In this document: piece after piece, positions 28,295-37,322 of the stretch
Layout of the letters: the number at the start of each line of letters is the position of its first letter
How positions within the stretch are numbered: position 1 is the stretch's first letter
NCBI RefSeq assembly: GCF_003858645.1
Contig: NZ_RQJP01000004.1
Span: forward strand, 558,001-622,000
DNA length: 64,000 nucleotides
Source of the DNA: Larkinella knui
Lineage (GTDB): Bacteria > Bacteroidota > Bacteroidia > Cytophagales > Spirosomataceae
Direction: 5' to 3'
The notes under the pieces: model-generated
Seen by the model: the letters and a program-made list of their open reading frames with translations, nothing else
What the model was told of the DNA's origin: nothing
The model's database searches: none
Made by a program: the position numbers and the translations under genes

Positions 28295-28422
28295 GGGTCT
28301 ATTACAGTTCAGGCAGCAAAAATGCAACTTTACCGATAACATTAGATATGGATTTAACAAAAACGCGTAACTTTAACCACTTACTGATGAACCTGATCGA
28401 GTCCTTAAAAAAATTAAGTTAT

Positions 28423-28869
28423 ATGAAGAAGACTACTCATATCGCCTTTGTTGCCGTGTTGGGTTTATTTGCGGTTTTAGCCGGATGCAGCAAAGACAAA
28501 ACCACTCCGCTTTCGGACCGGATCAAGCGAAATTGGACGGCGCAGAAAGTGGAAGAAAACAATGTCGTTGTTTATACCAAGGGAGGAACCAGTAACGTGA
28601 AACCCGGCTATTCGCAATATTCGCTGGATTTGAGTAACCCGCCCACGGTAGTGATCAAGCAGGTCGACGGGTTTACATCGACGGGACAATATGAATTGCA
28701 GGGCGATACGAAGCTCATTCTGAAAAACCTGAGCCCGGCACCAACCGATGGCCCAACGATCGAATTCAACATCGGTATCGCCACTGAAACGTCACTGGAA
28801 CTGACCCGGACTACGGCTGACCGCAAAACCGGAGGAACCACCAATAAATATACGCTGGCAAACCCGTAA
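28423..28869 (+). CDS. Lipocalin-like lipoprotein, unknown function
   Basis: A 148-residue lipoprotein. The start at 28423 (MKKTTHIAF) gives a signal peptide with lipobox VLAGC; upstream in-frame ATGs do not. The mature part (SDRIKRNWTAQKVEENNVV, then beta-strand-rich sequence ending in TTNKYTLANP) resembles small lipocalin-like lipoproteins that are common in Bacteroidota. The ligand is unknown. A terminator follows at 28921-28949. Confidence 0.75.
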   Translation: MKKTTHIAFVAVLGLFAVLAGCSKDKTTPLSDRIKRNWTAQKVEENNVVVYTKGGTSNVKPGYSQYSLDLSNPPTVVIKQVDGFTSTGQYELQGDTKLILKNLSPAPTDGPTIEFNIGIATETSLELTRTTADRKTGGTTNKYTLANP

Positions 28870-28920
28870 GCCGGTCCAATTCCGGTTGGGTACCAACTGA
28901 GCACTGTTTCTTACTATTTC

Positions 28921-28949
28921 GCCGTTTTCGAACCGAAAGCGGCTTTTTT
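28921..28949 (+). terminator. Intrinsic terminator between the lipoprotein gene and thiL
   Basis: GCCGTTTTCG (28921-28930) pairs with CGAAAGCGGC (28934-28943) with one G-U, followed by six T residues. It ends only 14 bp before the thiL start codon, so thiL transcription must start within or upstream of it. Confidence 0.8.
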
Positions 28950-28963
28950 GCTTTAGTATCTGT

Positions 28964-29998
28964 ATGAACACACGAACTGAACTGGATTCTTTGGGCGAAA
29001 TTGCCCTGATCGATCGCATCAGCCGGGCCTTTGGGCAACCGTCGCAGCCCGAAACCATCCGCGGCATTGGCGACGATGCCGCTGTTATCGACACCGGAGG
29101 GCCGGATTACTGGCTCATTTCTACCGATATGCTCCTGGAAGGCGTTCATTTCGATCTGGCGTATACGCCCCTCAAACATTTGGGATTCAAGGCGGTAGCG
29201 GTCAATGTGTCGGACATTGCAGCCATGAATGGAACACCCCTGCAAATTACGGTCAGCGTGGCCCTCAGCAACCGGTTTTCGGTCGAGGCCGTGGAAGAAT
29301 TGTACGAAGGAATCAAAGCGGCCTGTGAAGCCTACCAGGTCGATTTAATCGGGGGCGACACCACTTCGTCGCGCTCAGGACTGGTCATTTCGGTGACGGT
29401 AACCGGCCGGGTAGCAAAAGATAAAATCACGTACCGCAATACCGCCCAACCCAACGATGTGGTCTGTGTAACGGGTGATTTGGGGGCGGCTTTCTGCGGA
29501 TTACAACTCCTGGAACGGGAAAAGCAGGTTTTTCTGGCCGATCCGACCATGCAGCCGGAGATCAACGAAGAAAAAGCGTATGTGCTGGAGCGTCAGCTTC
29601 GGCCCTCGGCCCGCACCGATATTGTGTATGAACTCCAGGATCTCGGCGTAGTGCCGACGGCCATGATCGATGTTTCAGACGGTTTAGCCTCCGAATTGTT
29701 GCACATTTGCACCCAATCGAAAACCGGAGCCGTTATTTTCGACGAAAATATTCCCATCGACGATGTGACGTACCTGGTCGCTACCGAATTGAATGTCAGC
29801 CCCATAACGGCGGCTTTGAACGGTGGCGAAGATTATGAATTGTTGTTTACCGTCCGTCCGCAGGAGTTTGAGAAGCTAAAAAATCACGCCCGAATCACGC
29901 CCATCGGTTATCTCACCGATAAACCGGAGTCGGTTTTGCTGGCCACCAAAGCCGGGCAGTATACCCAGATTAAGGCGCAGGGGTGGAAGCACTTTTGA
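28964..29998 (+). CDS. thiL: Thiamine-monophosphate kinase
   Basis: A 344-residue cytoplasmic kinase that phosphorylates thiamine monophosphate to the active diphosphate. Signatures are GIGDDAAVID near the N-terminus, STDMLLEGVHFD (metal and ATP site), VNVSDIAAMNGTP, GGDTTSS, VTGDLGAA, and the C-terminal MIDVSDGLASEL and NGGEDYELLF. Domain order and length are those of ThiL. It lies convergent to manC, with a simple-sequence inverted repeat between them. Confidence 0.94.
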   Translation: MNTRTELDSLGEIALIDRISRAFGQPSQPETIRGIGDDAAVIDTGGPDYWLISTDMLLEGVHFDLAYTPLKHLGFKAVAVNVSDIAAMNGTPLQITVSVALSNRFSVEAVEELYEGIKAACEAYQVDLIGGDTTSSRSGLVISVTVTGRVAKDKITYRNTAQPNDVVCVTGDLGAAFCGLQLLEREKQVFLADPTMQPEINEEKAYVLERQLRPSARTDIVYELQDLGVVPTAMIDVSDGLASELLHICTQSKTGAVIFDENIPIDDVTYLVATELNVSPITAALNGGEDYELLFTVRPQEFEKLKNHARITPIGYLTDKPESVLLATKAGQYTQIKAQGWKHF

Positions 29999-30000
29999 AT

Positions 30001-30060
30001 GATGAGTTATGAACGATGAATGGTTGCGTCAGCCTCATTCATCGTTCATAATCCATCATC
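30001..30060. repeat. Intergenic dyad of GATGAATGA-type repeats, possible terminator
   Basis: TTATGAACGATGAATG (30007-30022) pairs perfectly with 30036-30051. It lies between the convergent thiL and manC genes. A similar dyad using the same GATGAATGA words is found at 36564-36637. Confidence 0.7.
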
Positions 30061-30065
30061 CTTTG

Positions 30066-31139
30066 TTACACAAAGTGTACTCCGTGATTCTTCGCATCGG
30101 CGACGAATTCTTTCACTTTTTGTTCTTCATCTTTGGGGCAAATCATCAGAACGCCATCGTATTCAGCGACGATGAATCCTTCTAATCCACTGATAACGAC
30201 CAGCTTGCCTTTCGGCGTCTTAATGATGCTGTTGCTGGTATTGTAAAGCATGTGGGTGCCATCCGTGACGTTTTCATTGGTATCTTTTTCGGATACTTCA
30301 TACAACGATTTCCACGTTCCCAGGTCTGACCAGCCAAAATCGCTCAACACGACATAGACATTGCCGGCTTTTTCCATGATGCCGTTATCGATCGAAATAT
30401 TTTTGCAGAGCGAGTAGGCTTTGTGGATAAACGATTCTTCTTTTTCAGTGAAGTACCAGTCGTTGCCTTCGGCAAAAATCTCCGCCGTTTCAGGCATATA
30501 CGTTTCAAACGCCTTTTTAATGGCCTGCACATTCCAGACAAAAATACCGGCATTCCAGACAAACTCGCCACTTTCCAGAAACTGCTGGGCCAGCTCCAGA
30601 TGCGGTTTTTCGGTGAAGGTTTTTACTTTTTTAGAACCCTCATTGTCCGAATCGGGAATGTACTGAATATAGCCATAACCCGTATCCGGTCGGCTGGGCT
30701 GAATACCGAGCGTGACCAGAATATCCTGCCTGGCGGTGGCGTCCAATGCCGTCCGAATCGTAGTCCGGAATTCGTCTTCCTTCAGAATAATGTGATCCGC
30801 CGGTGCCACAACCATGTTGGCTTCGGGATCCTGCCGGGCAATTTTATAGGCCGCGTAGGCAATGCAGGGTGCGGTGTTTCGGCGGACGGGTTCACACAGG
30901 ATCTGATCGTCGCTCAGATACGGAAGCTGCTCTTTTACAAGCTTTTGATACTCGGTACTGGTTACAATATAAATATGGTCTTTCGGACAAATACCCTCGA
31001 AGCGTTCTGCGGTTTGTTGCAACAACGATTTGCCCGTTCCGAGAACATCATGAAATTGCTTGGGATTATTGGTACGGCTAAACGGCCAGAAACGGGTTCC
31101 GACTCCGCCAGCCATGATAATTACATACGTATGGTTCAT
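30066..31139 (-). CDS. manC: Mannose-1-phosphate guanylyltransferase
   Basis: A 357-residue nucleotidyltransferase making GDP-mannose, precursor of mannose-, fucose- and rhamnose-containing surface glycans. Signatures are VIIMAGGVGTRFWPFSRT (nucleotide-binding loop), NPKQFHDVLG, EPVRRNTAPCIAYAA, VAPADHII and FTEKPHLELA, with FVWNAGIFVW near residue 190. It is the single-domain GMP form without the phosphomannose isomerase domain. I chose the start at 31139 (MNHTYVI). It fits the glycan genes elsewhere in the window. Confidence 0.92.
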   Translation of the reverse strand: MNHTYVIIMAGGVGTRFWPFSRTNNPKQFHDVLGTGKSLLQQTAERFEGICPKDHIYIVTSTEYQKLVKEQLPYLSDDQILCEPVRRNTAPCIAYAAYKIARQDPEANMVVAPADHIILKEDEFRTTIRTALDATARQDILVTLGIQPSRPDTGYGYIQYIPDSDNEGSKKVKTFTEKPHLELAQQFLESGEFVWNAGIFVWNVQAIKKAFETYMPETAEIFAEGNDWYFTEKEESFIHKAYSLCKNISIDNGIMEKAGNVYVVLSDFGWSDLGTWKSLYEVSEKDTNENVTDGTHMLYNTSNSIIKTPKGKLVVISGLEGFIVAEYDGVLMICPKDEEQKVKEFVADAKNHGVHFV

Positions 31140-31554
31140 ACAGAAGAATTTCAATTATTGGATTAACCCTCTAAATTGAAGAAGGGGTTCCTAAACTACA
31201 AGGAATGCGCTAAAAAGTTAGTTAAGATAGGATTAATAATGATTTGGAATGGTGACTGGCAAAGTTAACGGATTGAATAATCAGACATAAAAAAACAGCG
31301 TAACGATTTTATTAACTTACTGCACGGTGGAAGTAGCTGGAGAAAAGTGATGAGAAATATACAACAATCTCACGGATTTTCAGGCCCTGTAAACCGGTAT
31401 CGGTATTAAACGAATCCTGATGTAATTGATTGATAGTCAACAATAAAAATAAATATTTAACATTTTAGCGGCTGGTCTGCGCTTATTTTTAGCATTTATT
31501 GTAATTTTCTTCCATTCCCGCTACGAATTAACCTCTGTTTAACTGTTCCCTCTT
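31140..31554. other. 415-bp AT-rich gap between divergent manC and the TonB-dependent receptor gene
   Basis: No ORF seen. For manC a -7-like TAACTTTG lies at 31267-31260 on the minus strand, without a matching -33 element. The 120 bp before the receptor start are very AT-rich, as for a strong or regulated promoter, but I found no exact consensus there. Confidence 0.35.
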
Positions 31555-34500
31555 ATGGAAAAAAGAATTACTCAGCTTTTGCTATTTGTTGGAGTATGCC
31601 TTTTAACAACTTTAGGATGTTTTGCCCAAACAAAAATTACCGGAATTGTAACTGAAAGCAGAATCAAAAATCCGCTGGTCGGCGTGAGCGTCCGGGTAAA
31701 AGGAACCGTTGCCGGAACCATTACAGACGCAAAAGGCCAGTTTGCAATAACCACCACGGCCCCGGTTCCCTTGACGTTATCGATTTCATCGGTCGGCTTT
31801 CAAACCCGGGAAATCGCCGTTGACAAGCAGTCTGATCTACGAATCGAGCTGAGTGAGCAGGTTCTGCTGGGGCAGGAAGTGGTCGTGTCGGCGTCGCGGG
31901 TGGAAGAAAGTGTGATGAAATCTCCGGTTTCGGTCGAAAAGATGGATATCCGGGCGATTCAGTCGGCACCAGCGGCTACCTTTTATGATGCGTTGCTCAA
32001 CCTGAAAGGGGTGGATATGAGCACCCAGAGCCTGATGTTCCGGTCGGTAAACGTTCGGGGCTTCAGTGCCAACGGCAACAGCCGCGTGGTGCAATTGGTC
32101 GATGGTATGGACAATCAGGCACCGGGTCTTAACTTTTCCGTTGGCAACATCGCCGGGATGTCGGAACTTGACGTTGAGAGTGTCGAGTTGCTGCCCGGCG
32201 CGGCATCGGCGCTGTATGGCCCGAACGCAGTCAACGGGCTGCTGCTGATGACGAGCAAGAATCCGTTTCAGTATCAGGGCCTTAGCGCGTATGCCAAAAC
32301 CGGTATTATGTCGGCCAGCAATCGAAGTTCTACCACGACGCCCTTCTACGATGCGGGTTTTCGCTACGCCAAAGCGTTCAATAACCGACTGGCCTTCAAG
32401 TTGAGTGCGTCCTACATCAGTGCCACCGACTGGCAGGCCACCGACACCCGCGATCAGGGTTTTGCGAATGGTTTTACGCTGGAAAACGGCAACCGCCAGA
32501 ATAATCCGGGTTACGATGGCATCAATAGTTACGGCGATGCCAGCGCCAATTTAAATGCTTTCCAGAGCACAGTAGCCCAGCTTTTGCCAGTTCCTGCGGC
32601 TCAGATTGCCCTGATTTCACCAGATCTGGCCCGAATTATTGGGGGCGTCAATCAACTTTCTGCGGCCACGAAAATACCGGCGACGCAGATTATCAACGAC
32701 GTATTGTTGCCCAACGTAACGGTTTCGCGCACGGGGTATACTGAAAGCCAGCTGGTTAACTATAAAGTCAGCAGCCTGAAGCTGAATGGCGCGTTGCATT
32801 ACCGCATCAACGACAATCTGGAGGCTATTCTACAGGCCAACTGGGGAACGGGCACCACCGGCTACACGGGCCAGGACCGCTTTTATATCAAGGGATTCAG
32901 CATTGGTCAGTACAAAGCCGAACTGCGCGGCTCCAACTTTTTCGTGCGCGGCTACACTACGCAGGAACGTTCGGGTGATTCGTTTTCCATCGGACTTTTG
33001 GGCCAGGGCATCAATGAAGCCTGGAAGCCCAGCCTGGACCAAAGCAACTTAGTCGGTTCATGGTTTCCGCAATACGCCTTTGCGTATGCCGGTGGCGCGT
33101 TGCAGACGTTTAGCACGGCGCTCCAGCAGGCCTTGGCTACAAACCCTGCAACGGCCTATCAGACCGCTCTCAATGCCGTTAACGCCGTGTCTGGTAATTT
33201 GCATACGGCGGCCCGCACTTCGGCTGATCAGGGGCGGTTTTTGCCGGGAACGCCGGAATTCAATCAGGCTTTAGCCACCGTAACCGGGCGTCCGCTGCCC
33301 GGCAGTTTGCCGAATCTCGGTGCGAAATTTCTGGATAAAACCAGTCTTTACCACGGTGAGTTTATGTATAATTTCACCAAGCTGATCGATCCTGAAACGC
33401 TGGAACTCATCGTCGGAGGTAGCGTCCGTCAATATGCGTTAAACTCGGGAGGGACCATTTTTGCGCTGGACGAAACCAACAAAGAATACCGGATCAATGA
33501 ATATGGCGGGTATGCGCAGGCGTCGAAAACCGTGGCCGAAATTCTGAAACTGACGGGGTCAGTTCGGTACGATAAAAACCAGAATTTTAAAGGGCAATTC
33601 AGCCCGCGCTTGTCGGCGGTGTTGACACTGGCCAAGATCCACAACTTCCGGGCATCGTTTCAGCGCGGGTTCCGAATTCCGACCGCGCAGGCCCAGTACA
33701 TTGACCTCAACACGCCCACTTCGCACCTGATTGGCGGGTTACCGCTGTTCCGGCAAAAGTATAATTTTACGAGCAACCCGGTGTATACCCTGGAATCCGT
33801 TCGGGCGTTTGGAGCGGCCCTGCAAGGCGGTACGGCTTTGCCCCAGGCGGCCCAATCGCTGCAGCCGTATCAGCCCAAAGAGTGGGAGCCGGAGCGGGTC
33901 GAAACGTACGAGATTGGTTATAAAGGTTTGATTAAGAACAGGTTGTTTATTGATGCGTATTATTACTACAACCGGTTTCTCAACTTCGAGGGTGCTGAGG
34001 TCGTGATTCAGGGGGCGCAACCCGCCACACTGGCAAATCCGGCGTCGTTGCAGCAACTCATCAGCGGCACCACGCGCACGGTCTACAGTTTCTACGTCAA
34101 CGCGCCCGTTCAGGTCAAAAACCACGGATGGGCGGTCAGTGCCGATTATGTGTTGCCGGGCAATTTCGTCATTGGCGGTAATGTCGCGTTCAACGATCTG
34201 GCCAATCGCGGTTCGTTGCCGAGCGGTTTTGTGACGTTCTTCAATTCACCCAAATACCGCTATAATCTGTCGTTGGCAAACCGCAATATTCGCGGGAGCG
34301 GGTTTGGTTTTAACGTCGTTTTCCGGCATCAGGATTCATTCATTTGGGAGTCGAGCTTTGCCAATACGGAAGCGACGTTGCGTCAGCAAACCAAAATTCC
34401 GGCGTTTGGCTCGCTCGATGCACAGATTAACAAACGGATTCCGGGCCTTAAATCGGTCGTGAAGGTGGGAGGGACGAATGTGCTGGGCAAATTGTATACG

Positions 34501-34575
34501 CAGGCGTGGGGCAACCCGAGCGTCGGAGGTATGTATTATATTTCACTGACATTCGATGAGTTGATGAACCGATAG
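31555..34575 (+). CDS. TonB-dependent outer-membrane receptor with CarboxypepD_reg-like domain
   Basis: A 1006-residue receptor. A signal peptide (about 1-25, ending in FAQ) is followed by a carboxypeptidase-regulatory-like domain (TKITGIVTESRIKNPLVGVS, to about residue 110), the plug (ATFYDALLNLKGVDM, NVRGFSANGNSRVVQLVDGM, LLPGAASALYGPNAVNG) and a 22-strand-type beta-barrel ending in YYISLTFDELMNR. It imports a large or scarce ligand across the outer membrane using TonB energy. No SusD-like gene follows, so it is not a classical polysaccharide-utilisation pair; a siderophore, cobalamin or other ligand is possible. It is monocistronic. Confidence 0.92.
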   Translation: MEKRITQLLLFVGVCLLTTLGCFAQTKITGIVTESRIKNPLVGVSVRVKGTVAGTITDAKGQFAITTTAPVPLTLSISSVGFQTREIAVDKQSDLRIELSEQVLLGQEVVVSASRVEESVMKSPVSVEKMDIRAIQSAPAATFYDALLNLKGVDMSTQSLMFRSVNVRGFSANGNSRVVQLVDGMDNQAPGLNFSVGNIAGMSELDVESVELLPGAASALYGPNAVNGLLLMTSKNPFQYQGLSAYAKTGIMSASNRSSTTTPFYDAGFRYAKAFNNRLAFKLSASYISATDWQATDTRDQGFANGFTLENGNRQNNPGYDGINSYGDASANLNAFQSTVAQLLPVPAAQIALISPDLARIIGGVNQLSAATKIPATQIINDVLLPNVTVSRTGYTESQLVNYKVSSLKLNGALHYRINDNLEAILQANWGTGTTGYTGQDRFYIKGFSIGQYKAELRGSNFFVRGYTTQERSGDSFSIGLLGQGINEAWKPSLDQSNLVGSWFPQYAFAYAGGALQTFSTALQQALATNPATAYQTALNAVNAVSGNLHTAARTSADQGRFLPGTPEFNQALATVTGRPLPGSLPNLGAKFLDKTSLYHGEFMYNFTKLIDPETLELIVGGSVRQYALNSGGTIFALDETNKEYRINEYGGYAQASKTVAEILKLTGSVRYDKNQNFKGQFSPRLSAVLTLAKIHNFRASFQRGFRIPTAQAQYIDLNTPTSHLIGGLPLFRQKYNFTSNPVYTLESVRAFGAALQGGTALPQAAQSLQPYQPKEWEPERVETYEIGYKGLIKNRLFIDAYYYYNRFLNFEGAEVVIQGAQPATLANPASLQQLISGTTRTVYSFYVNAPVQVKNHGWAVSADYVLPGNFVIGGNVAFNDLANRGSLPSGFVTFFNSPKYRYNLSLANRNIRGSGFGFNVVFRHQDSFIWESSFANTEATLRQQTKIPAFGSLDAQINKRIPGLKSVVKVGGTNVLGKLYTQAWGNPSVGGMYYISLTFDELMNR

Positions 34576-34599
34576 GGAAGGGGTAGTGGAATCATTTTC

Positions 34600-34633
34600 A
34601 ACGGGCTACGCGCTGGGCATAGCCCGTTTTTTA
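34600..34633 (+). terminator. Intrinsic terminator after the TonB-dependent receptor
   Basis: ACGGGCTA (34601-34608) pairs with TAGCCCGT (34620-34627), followed by a run of six T. Confidence 0.8.
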
Positions 34634-35509
34634 TGTACTTGCAATGCGGATCAAGTCACTGATATTATTAATAATCAATGCGTTAGAAGGTGTCTGGATA
34701 TCCTGGCCCACCACCTGATAACCCGTGAATAAAAGTTGGGTATCCGGGAAACGCCCGGCTAATTTTTCCACGTAGGGCTGCACCTCATGATTGCTCGGCG
34801 AGGAGGTAATGGAGGCAAAAATATAATCCGGTTTATGCAAATTGTAGGCAAACTCCAGTTCGCTCAACGGAAGGCTCTGCCCCAGGTAAATAACCTTGTT
34901 ATTGCGGGCCCGGATGATATAATTGGCAAACAGCAACCCAATTTCGTGCAACTCGCCTTCCGGCAAGAATAGGAGGTACTTTTTGGCTGTCGAGCTTTGT
35001 TTGCTCACCTGACCGTCGATGGCAACGATGATTTTCTGGCGGATCAGATTCGACATAAAATGCTCCTGCGCCGGGCCGATGGAGCCGGTCACCCAGAGCG
35101 TACCAATTCGGCTGAGAAAGGGATAAATGATATAAATCATTGTGTTTTCAAAGCCGAACTGGAGAATGTTGGTACTGATTATTTTTTCAAAACGATCTTC
35201 ATCCAGGTCGATCATCGAAATGGTCAGCGCATGAATCTGGTCGGGATAATTGAGCTTGCGGTCAGAGATCGTAATTACTTCGTTGGTCATTTCGCCCAGC
35301 GACATTTTAGAAATCTCGGAGATTTTAAAACCGTGGTCTTTCAGCAGCGAAATATTGAGGACCAGTTTCAGATCCAGATCATCATACGTACGGATATTCG
35401 TGTCGGTTCGTTTGGGCGAAATGATATTATACCGTTGTTCCCAAATCCGAAGCGTGTGGGCTTTGATTCCGGAAAGTTGCTCCAGATCTTTAATAGAGTA
35501 ATTACTCAT
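34631..35509 (-). CDS. CarH-type MerR regulator with cobalamin-binding photosensor domain
   Basis: A 292-residue regulator. A MerR helix-turn-helix (YSIKDLEQLSGIKAHTLRIW, residues 4-75) is followed by a helical cobalamin-cap domain and a Rossmann B12-binding domain. The motif W-x9-EH is intact (W139, E149, H150), as is the E-x-H-x-x-G motif (E186, H188, G191), whose histidine would ligate cobalt after photolysis. These are the residues that define CarH, which represses carotenoid genes in the dark with adenosylcobalamin and releases DNA in light. The upstream neighbour is a CruF-type carotenoid gene on the same strand, supporting this role. The light response itself is inferred. Confidence 0.88.
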   Translation of the reverse strand: MSNYSIKDLEQLSGIKAHTLRIWEQRYNIISPKRTDTNIRTYDDLDLKLVLNISLLKDHGFKISEISKMSLGEMTNEVITISDRKLNYPDQIHALTISMIDLDEDRFEKIISTNILQFGFENTMIYIIYPFLSRIGTLWVTGSIGPAQEHFMSNLIRQKIIVAIDGQVSKQSSTAKKYLLFLPEGELHEIGLLFANYIIRARNNKVIYLGQSLPLSELEFAYNLHKPDYIFASITSSPSNHEVQPYVEKLAGRFPDTQLLFTGYQVVGQDIQTPSNALIINNISDLIRIAST

Positions 35510-35731
35510 GGGAATTGTACAAATTATAGTTGTTCTAAACCGCGTCTAGTAAGAAATAAGCTACGTATAAACGTTACGATGTGCAATTTAATGGAATCAG
35601 GCCGCATTAAGCTAGTTACAAGATACCAAACATCGTGACTACATTGCAACGTTTAGTGGTTAAAAATTGTAATAATCAAGTATTAAACGAGCGGTTTTTA
35701 ATCAGCTATAACCCTGAAGAACTTAAATTGT
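35510..35731. promoter_or_regulatory. 222-bp intergenic region upstream of the CarH-type gene, candidate operator
   Basis: Very AT-rich. TTGTACAA (35515-35522) is an 8-bp palindrome a few bases before the start codon. Three words, AACGTT, ACGATGT and GCAAT (35570-35587), recur as ACATCGT (35630-35636), ATTGC (35643-35647) and AACGTT (35648-35653), inverted and in shuffled order. These could be regulator half-sites; no proof. Confidence 0.35.
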
Positions 35732-36379
35732 TTATGATTTGGTCAGGAAGAATACCATATTGATTACGGCGAAAAACAGAAACTGGAGAATTAACAACGG
35801 CAAAGCCAGCCGATTCTGCTTTCGGAAAGGGAGTCCATACCAGATCGCCAGCAGCACCAGCGAAACAATCCACCAGCCCAGGTAATTCCGAATGGGAATT
35901 TCGGCCCCGAACCAGTTCCAGAAATCGAAATGGATAGCAACCGGCTCAATCAACACATCCAGAAATACCAGGAGCGACGCAGCCAGCATGGTTTTCAGGT
36001 AAACCGGAATCGCAAATTGGTCAAAAATGACCCCGCAGCAATACGTCAACATCAGCCAGTTGATGCCAATTACAACCGGAACGTCCCAGAGTGCCCAGCC
36101 CAGCGTTTTGCCATACTGGTAATTGCCAAATACAAAACCGGTATGAACGCCCAGCACTTCGATCAGAAAGCCGAGCAGGCTGGCGAGCAGGCAGTAGAAT
36201 AGAAAAGACGGTTTCCAGTCCGGATGAAAGGCCAGCAACAGCAGCAGCGAACCCAGCAGGTTGTAGGGAACGAGACTGCGGAAAAGCGGAGCCAGCGAAG
36301 GCACCAGTAAGCCGATAGCTCCGGCGATGTGCGCCAGAATCAGGAGCGTCAGCACGGGGCGGTAAAATCGATCGGGCAT
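35732..36379 (-). CDS. cruF: CruF-type carotenoid biosynthesis protein (DUF422 family)
   Basis: A 215-residue protein with about seven membrane helices, matching the carotenoid-biosynthesis DUF422 family: FLIEVLGVHTGFVFGNYQYG, LGWALWDVPVVIGINWLML and the acidic segment VFLDVLIEPVAIHFDFWNW are characteristic. Members hydrate the end of an acyclic or monocyclic carotenoid (CruF in 2'-hydroxylated carotenoids; bisanhydrobacterioruberin hydratase in archaea). I chose the start at 36379 (MPDRFYRP), because a longer frame would run into a terminator and the tRNA-His gene. Other carotenoid genes are not in the window. Confidence 0.87.
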   Translation of the reverse strand: MPDRFYRPVLTLLILAHIAGAIGLLVPSLAPLFRSLVPYNLLGSLLLLLAFHPDWKPSFLFYCLLASLLGFLIEVLGVHTGFVFGNYQYGKTLGWALWDVPVVIGINWLMLTYCCGVIFDQFAIPVYLKTMLAASLLVFLDVLIEPVAIHFDFWNWFGAEIPIRNYLGWWIVSLVLLAIWYGLPFRKQNRLALPLLILQFLFFAVINMVFFLTKS

Positions 36380-36427
36380 GACGTGAGTAACGGCTAAATT
36401 TAGGTGGAAATCGAAATGTACAGGCGT

Positions 36428-36455
36428 AAAAAAGGCCCTGTCAAAAACAGGGCCA
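36428..36455 (-). terminator. Terminator after tRNA-His
   Basis: GGCCCTG (36434-36440) pairs with CAGGGCC (36448-36454); on the minus strand it runs into seven T residues. It lies between tRNA-His and cruF. Confidence 0.8.
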
Positions 36456-36462
36456 CTGAAAG

Positions 36463-36537
36463 GGAGAAAGACGGGTCTCGAACCCGCGACCTCCAGAACC
36501 ACAATCTGGCGCTCTAACCAACTGAGCTACATCCTCC
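36463..36537 (-). tRNA. tRNA-His (anticodon GTG)
   Basis: The minus strand folds as a full cloverleaf: D-arm GCTC/GAGC, anticodon stem CCAGA/TCTGG around loop TTGTGGT (anticodon GTG), T-arm GCGGG-TTCGAGA-CCCGT. An extra G at -1 faces C73, the identity element of histidine tRNA. The acceptor stem has a U6-U67 mismatch. The 3' CCA is not encoded. Confidence 0.95.
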
Positions 36538-36548
36538 GTATTGTGACG

Positions 36549-36556
36549 CAAAAGTA
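36549..36556 (-). promoter_or_regulatory. -7 promoter element for tRNA-His
   Basis: TACTTTTG on the minus strand matches TAnnTTTG and lies 12 bp before the mature 5' end. No TTG at the expected -33 distance was seen. Confidence 0.5.
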
Positions 36557-36559
36557 ATA

Positions 36560-36645
36560 AAAAATGATGAATGATGAATGATGCGTGATGATTTTTTATT
36601 CTTCAATCCCTTTCATCGTTTATCATTCATCATTCATTGGTTCGT
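36560..36645. repeat. Intergenic GATGAATGA-type dyad between tRNA-His and the SOD gene
   Basis: ATGAATGATGAATGAT (36567-36582) pairs perfectly with 36622-36637. The arms are themselves direct repeats of ATGATGA/ATGA words. It lies downstream of the superoxide dismutase stop and upstream of the tRNA. Confidence 0.75.
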
Positions 36646-36648
36646 TTC

Positions 36649-37257
36649 CTAAACCGCCTGCTGATACCGTTCATCGGCACCTTTCCAGTCGACCAGGTTC
36701 CACCAGGCCGCAATGTAGTCCGGGCGTTTGTTCTGGTATTTCAGGTAGTAAGCGTGTTCCCACACGTCCAGGCCGAGAATGGGTGTGCCTTTTACATCAG
36801 CCACATCCATTAAAGGGTTGTCCTGATTGGGGGTTGAGGTAATGGCCAGGTCACCGCCCGAGGTAACGACCAACCACGCCCAGCCAGAACCGAACCGGGT
36901 GGTAGCGGCTTTGGCAAACTCTTCTTTGAATGCATCAAAGGAGCCGAATTTCTGCGTAATGGCTTCTGCCAGTTTACCGGTTGGCTCACCACCGCCGTTG
37001 GGCGACAGGATGCCCCAGAAAAACGTATGATTCCAATGACCTCCGCCATTGTTCCGAACTGCCACCGGATACTTGCTGACATCCGCCACCAGCTCTTCGA
37101 TTGACTTGCTTTCCAATTCGGTGCCTTTCACCGCATTGTTGAGGTTGGTCACATACGCATTGTGGTGCTTGTCGTGGTGAATTTCCATCGTCTGCTGATC
37201 GATGTGGGGTTCCAGCGCATTGCTCGGATAAGGCAGGGGAGCTAATTCAAAAGCCAT
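36649..37257 (-). CDS. sodA: Superoxide dismutase, Fe/Mn family (Mn-type features)
   Basis: A 202-residue enzyme that dismutates superoxide. Metal ligands are in [21 protein letters not shown] and [11 protein letters not shown] (Asp and His). GGGHWNH without the FeSOD glutamine, together with a glutamine in [10 protein letters not shown], resembles the manganese or cambialistic type; metal preference is inferred. No signal peptide, so cytoplasmic. It is monocistronic, 66 bp after tadA on the same strand. Confidence 0.93.
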   Translation of the reverse strand: MAFELAPLPYPSNALEPHIDQQTMEIHHDKHHNAYVTNLNNAVKGTELESKSIEELVADVSKYPVAVRNNGGGHWNHTFFWGILSPNGGGEPTGKLAEAITQKFGSFDAFKEEFAKAATTRFGSGWAWLVVTSGGDLAITSTPNQDNPLMDVADVKGTPILGLDVWEHAYYLKYQNKRPDYIAAWWNLVDWKGADERYQQAV

Positions 37258-37322
37258 ATTGTGATCTGTTAAGGTTAGACATACATAAAAGTTGTCAAAC
37301 GCGATAACAGCGACTTTTTGAT

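Noticed and set aside
36380-36502. Longer N-terminus for the CruF-type protein
   Set aside because: It would read through the tRNA-His 3' half and its terminator.
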